A program made the translations under genes and the position numbers. Of a DNA stretch of 64,000 nucleotides, positions 63,765 through 64,000 are shown in pieces. Position 1 is the first letter of the stretch. Each line of letters starts with the position of its first letter. This DNA comes from Flavivirga amylovorans (GTDB taxonomy: Bacteria; Bacteroidota; Bacteroidia; Flavobacteriales; Flavobacteriaceae): positions 62,001 through 126,000 of the forward strand of contig NZ_JAUOEM010000002.1 of the NCBI RefSeq assembly GCF_030540875.1. Reading direction: 5' to 3'. Under the pieces are notes generated by a model that saw only the letters and a program-made list of their open reading frames with translations, ran no database searches and was not told the origin of the DNA.

Positions 63765-63900
63765 GTGGCTAACGGTTGGGCTATGGTTTGTTGCGAAAAA
63801 CAGTCACTGTTTTTCGAGTTAAGGGATTAAGATAGTAAAAGGGGAGGAATTTTCCAGCGGAAAATTCCGACGCAATGAACTATAGGTTTTGTTAGCGGCT
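63765..63900. repeat. attC-like site S21
   Basis: AAC 63771-63773, GTT 63891-63893. ACAGTCACTGTTTTTCGAG and GAATTTTCCAGCGGAAAATTC hairpins. Left flank matches S20; right flank GTTAGCGGC belongs to the next, incomplete cassette. Confidence 0.85.
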
Positions 63901-64000
63901 TTGTTTTTGTATTCAGTTCCCGATTGTTCGTTGAGCTTTTTATTCCGACATATCCAGTTTGGCTAGCGACTTAGATCGCAACGGCACTGAATTTGGCGGA
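63901..64000. other. Start of the next cassette (incomplete)
   Basis: No gene visible. AGTTTGGCTAGCGAC at 63957-63971 resembles the loop side of hairpin L-C, so a fourth defence cassette could begin here; the matching arm is not clear in the available bases. Confidence 0.3.

Larger units (their letters stand above)
27826..64000. mobile_element. Integron-like cassette array without visible integrase
   Basis: Twenty-one attC-like imperfect palindromes (S1-S21) alternate with short genes, nearly all on the minus strand. Each site begins AAC-G and ends G-TT on the plus strand, with inner GTATAA- and TTATAC-like boxes and asymmetric spacers (about 6 versus 3 nt). The 9-10 nt right of S(n) are reverse-complementary to the 9-10 nt left of S(n+1) for S1-S2 and for every interval S7 to S21. 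S4-S5 and S6-S7 match partly; S2-S3, S3-S4 and S5-S6 do not. This is the signature expected when each interval is a circularisable cassette. No tyrosine recombinase gene lies in the window, so it resembles a CALIN or an array whose integrase lies to the right. Confidence 0.8.

Noticed and set aside
27826-64000. Repeat array read as CRISPR
   Set aside because: Units are 50-200 nt imperfect palindromes spaced by whole genes, not short identical repeats with short spacers; no cas genes.
27826-64000. Integron integrase inside the window
   Set aside because: No ORF carries the R-H-R-Y tyrosine recombinase motifs; the absence is stated rather than filled.

Overview
The window is AT-rich chromosomal DNA of a Bacteroidota member, almost certainly a flavobacterium (Flavobacteriaceae). 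Signs are the TAnnTTTG -7 promoter boxes lying close to start codons, a T9SS C-terminal sorting domain, a PID-CTERM-type small secreted protein, DUF177 next to rpmF, and fabH-accB-accC together. Genus and species cannot be read from the sequence alone.

1-27.7 kb is mostly a stable housekeeping backbone. It holds lepA (3' end off the window), two tandem small membrane proteins, a Tes/MJ0619-like radical SAM gene overlapping an Lgt-like membrane protein, a T9SS cargo protein, dusB, a LolC/FtsX-like permease, rbfA, methylmalonyl-CoA epimerase and a CAT-anticodon tRNA. After an accessory patch (8.1-15.1 kb) come a sugar MFS transporter, ribE, pdxA, DUF177-rpmF, fabH-accB-accC, a FAD oxidoreductase, mtgA, a GreA/B-like gene and an ABC ATPase. 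The accessory patch holds a truncated ECF sigma gene, long palindromes and a four-gene operon: PGRP-type amidase, membrane protein, trypsin-like protease and predicted outer-membrane protein. Two pseudogene scars are legible: a LytS-type kinase tail, and a fusion of NagX-like and GH92 fragments.

From about 27.83 kb to the window end (36 kb) the DNA is an integron-like cassette array without a visible integrase. I count 21 attC-like imperfect palindromes (S1-S21), each running from an AAC-G end to a G-TT end with inner GTATAA/TTATAC boxes. Between successive sites lies one short gene or small operon, always on the minus strand. The strongest evidence is that the 9-10 nt to the right of one site are the reverse complement of the 9-10 nt to the left of the NEXT site, not of the same site. 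This holds for all 14 intervals from S7 to S21, as expected if each interval is a circularisable cassette carrying private core-flanking sequence. Two broken IS1182-type elements sit at the same position inside two of these sites.

Three large cassettes carry anti-phage-type modules: A (DNA cytosine methyltransferase, a dual-GHKL ATPase/histidine-kinase-like protein and a receiver protein), B (type I restriction with fused M-S and a HEPN protein) and C (TOTE-like primase-helicase with a DUF1016 nuclease). All three share one chassis: minus-strand effector operon, small Xre regulator, a divergently transcribed 67-aa helical microprotein of one family, and a homologous ~60-nt hairpin at each outer end. 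I regard this repeated chassis inside an integron-like array as the most likely undescribed system. Other cassettes encode ParDE toxin-antitoxin pairs, small lipoproteins, LRR proteins, VOC, DJ-1, tautomerase, EamA and Crp proteins, and membrane proteins of unknown function.
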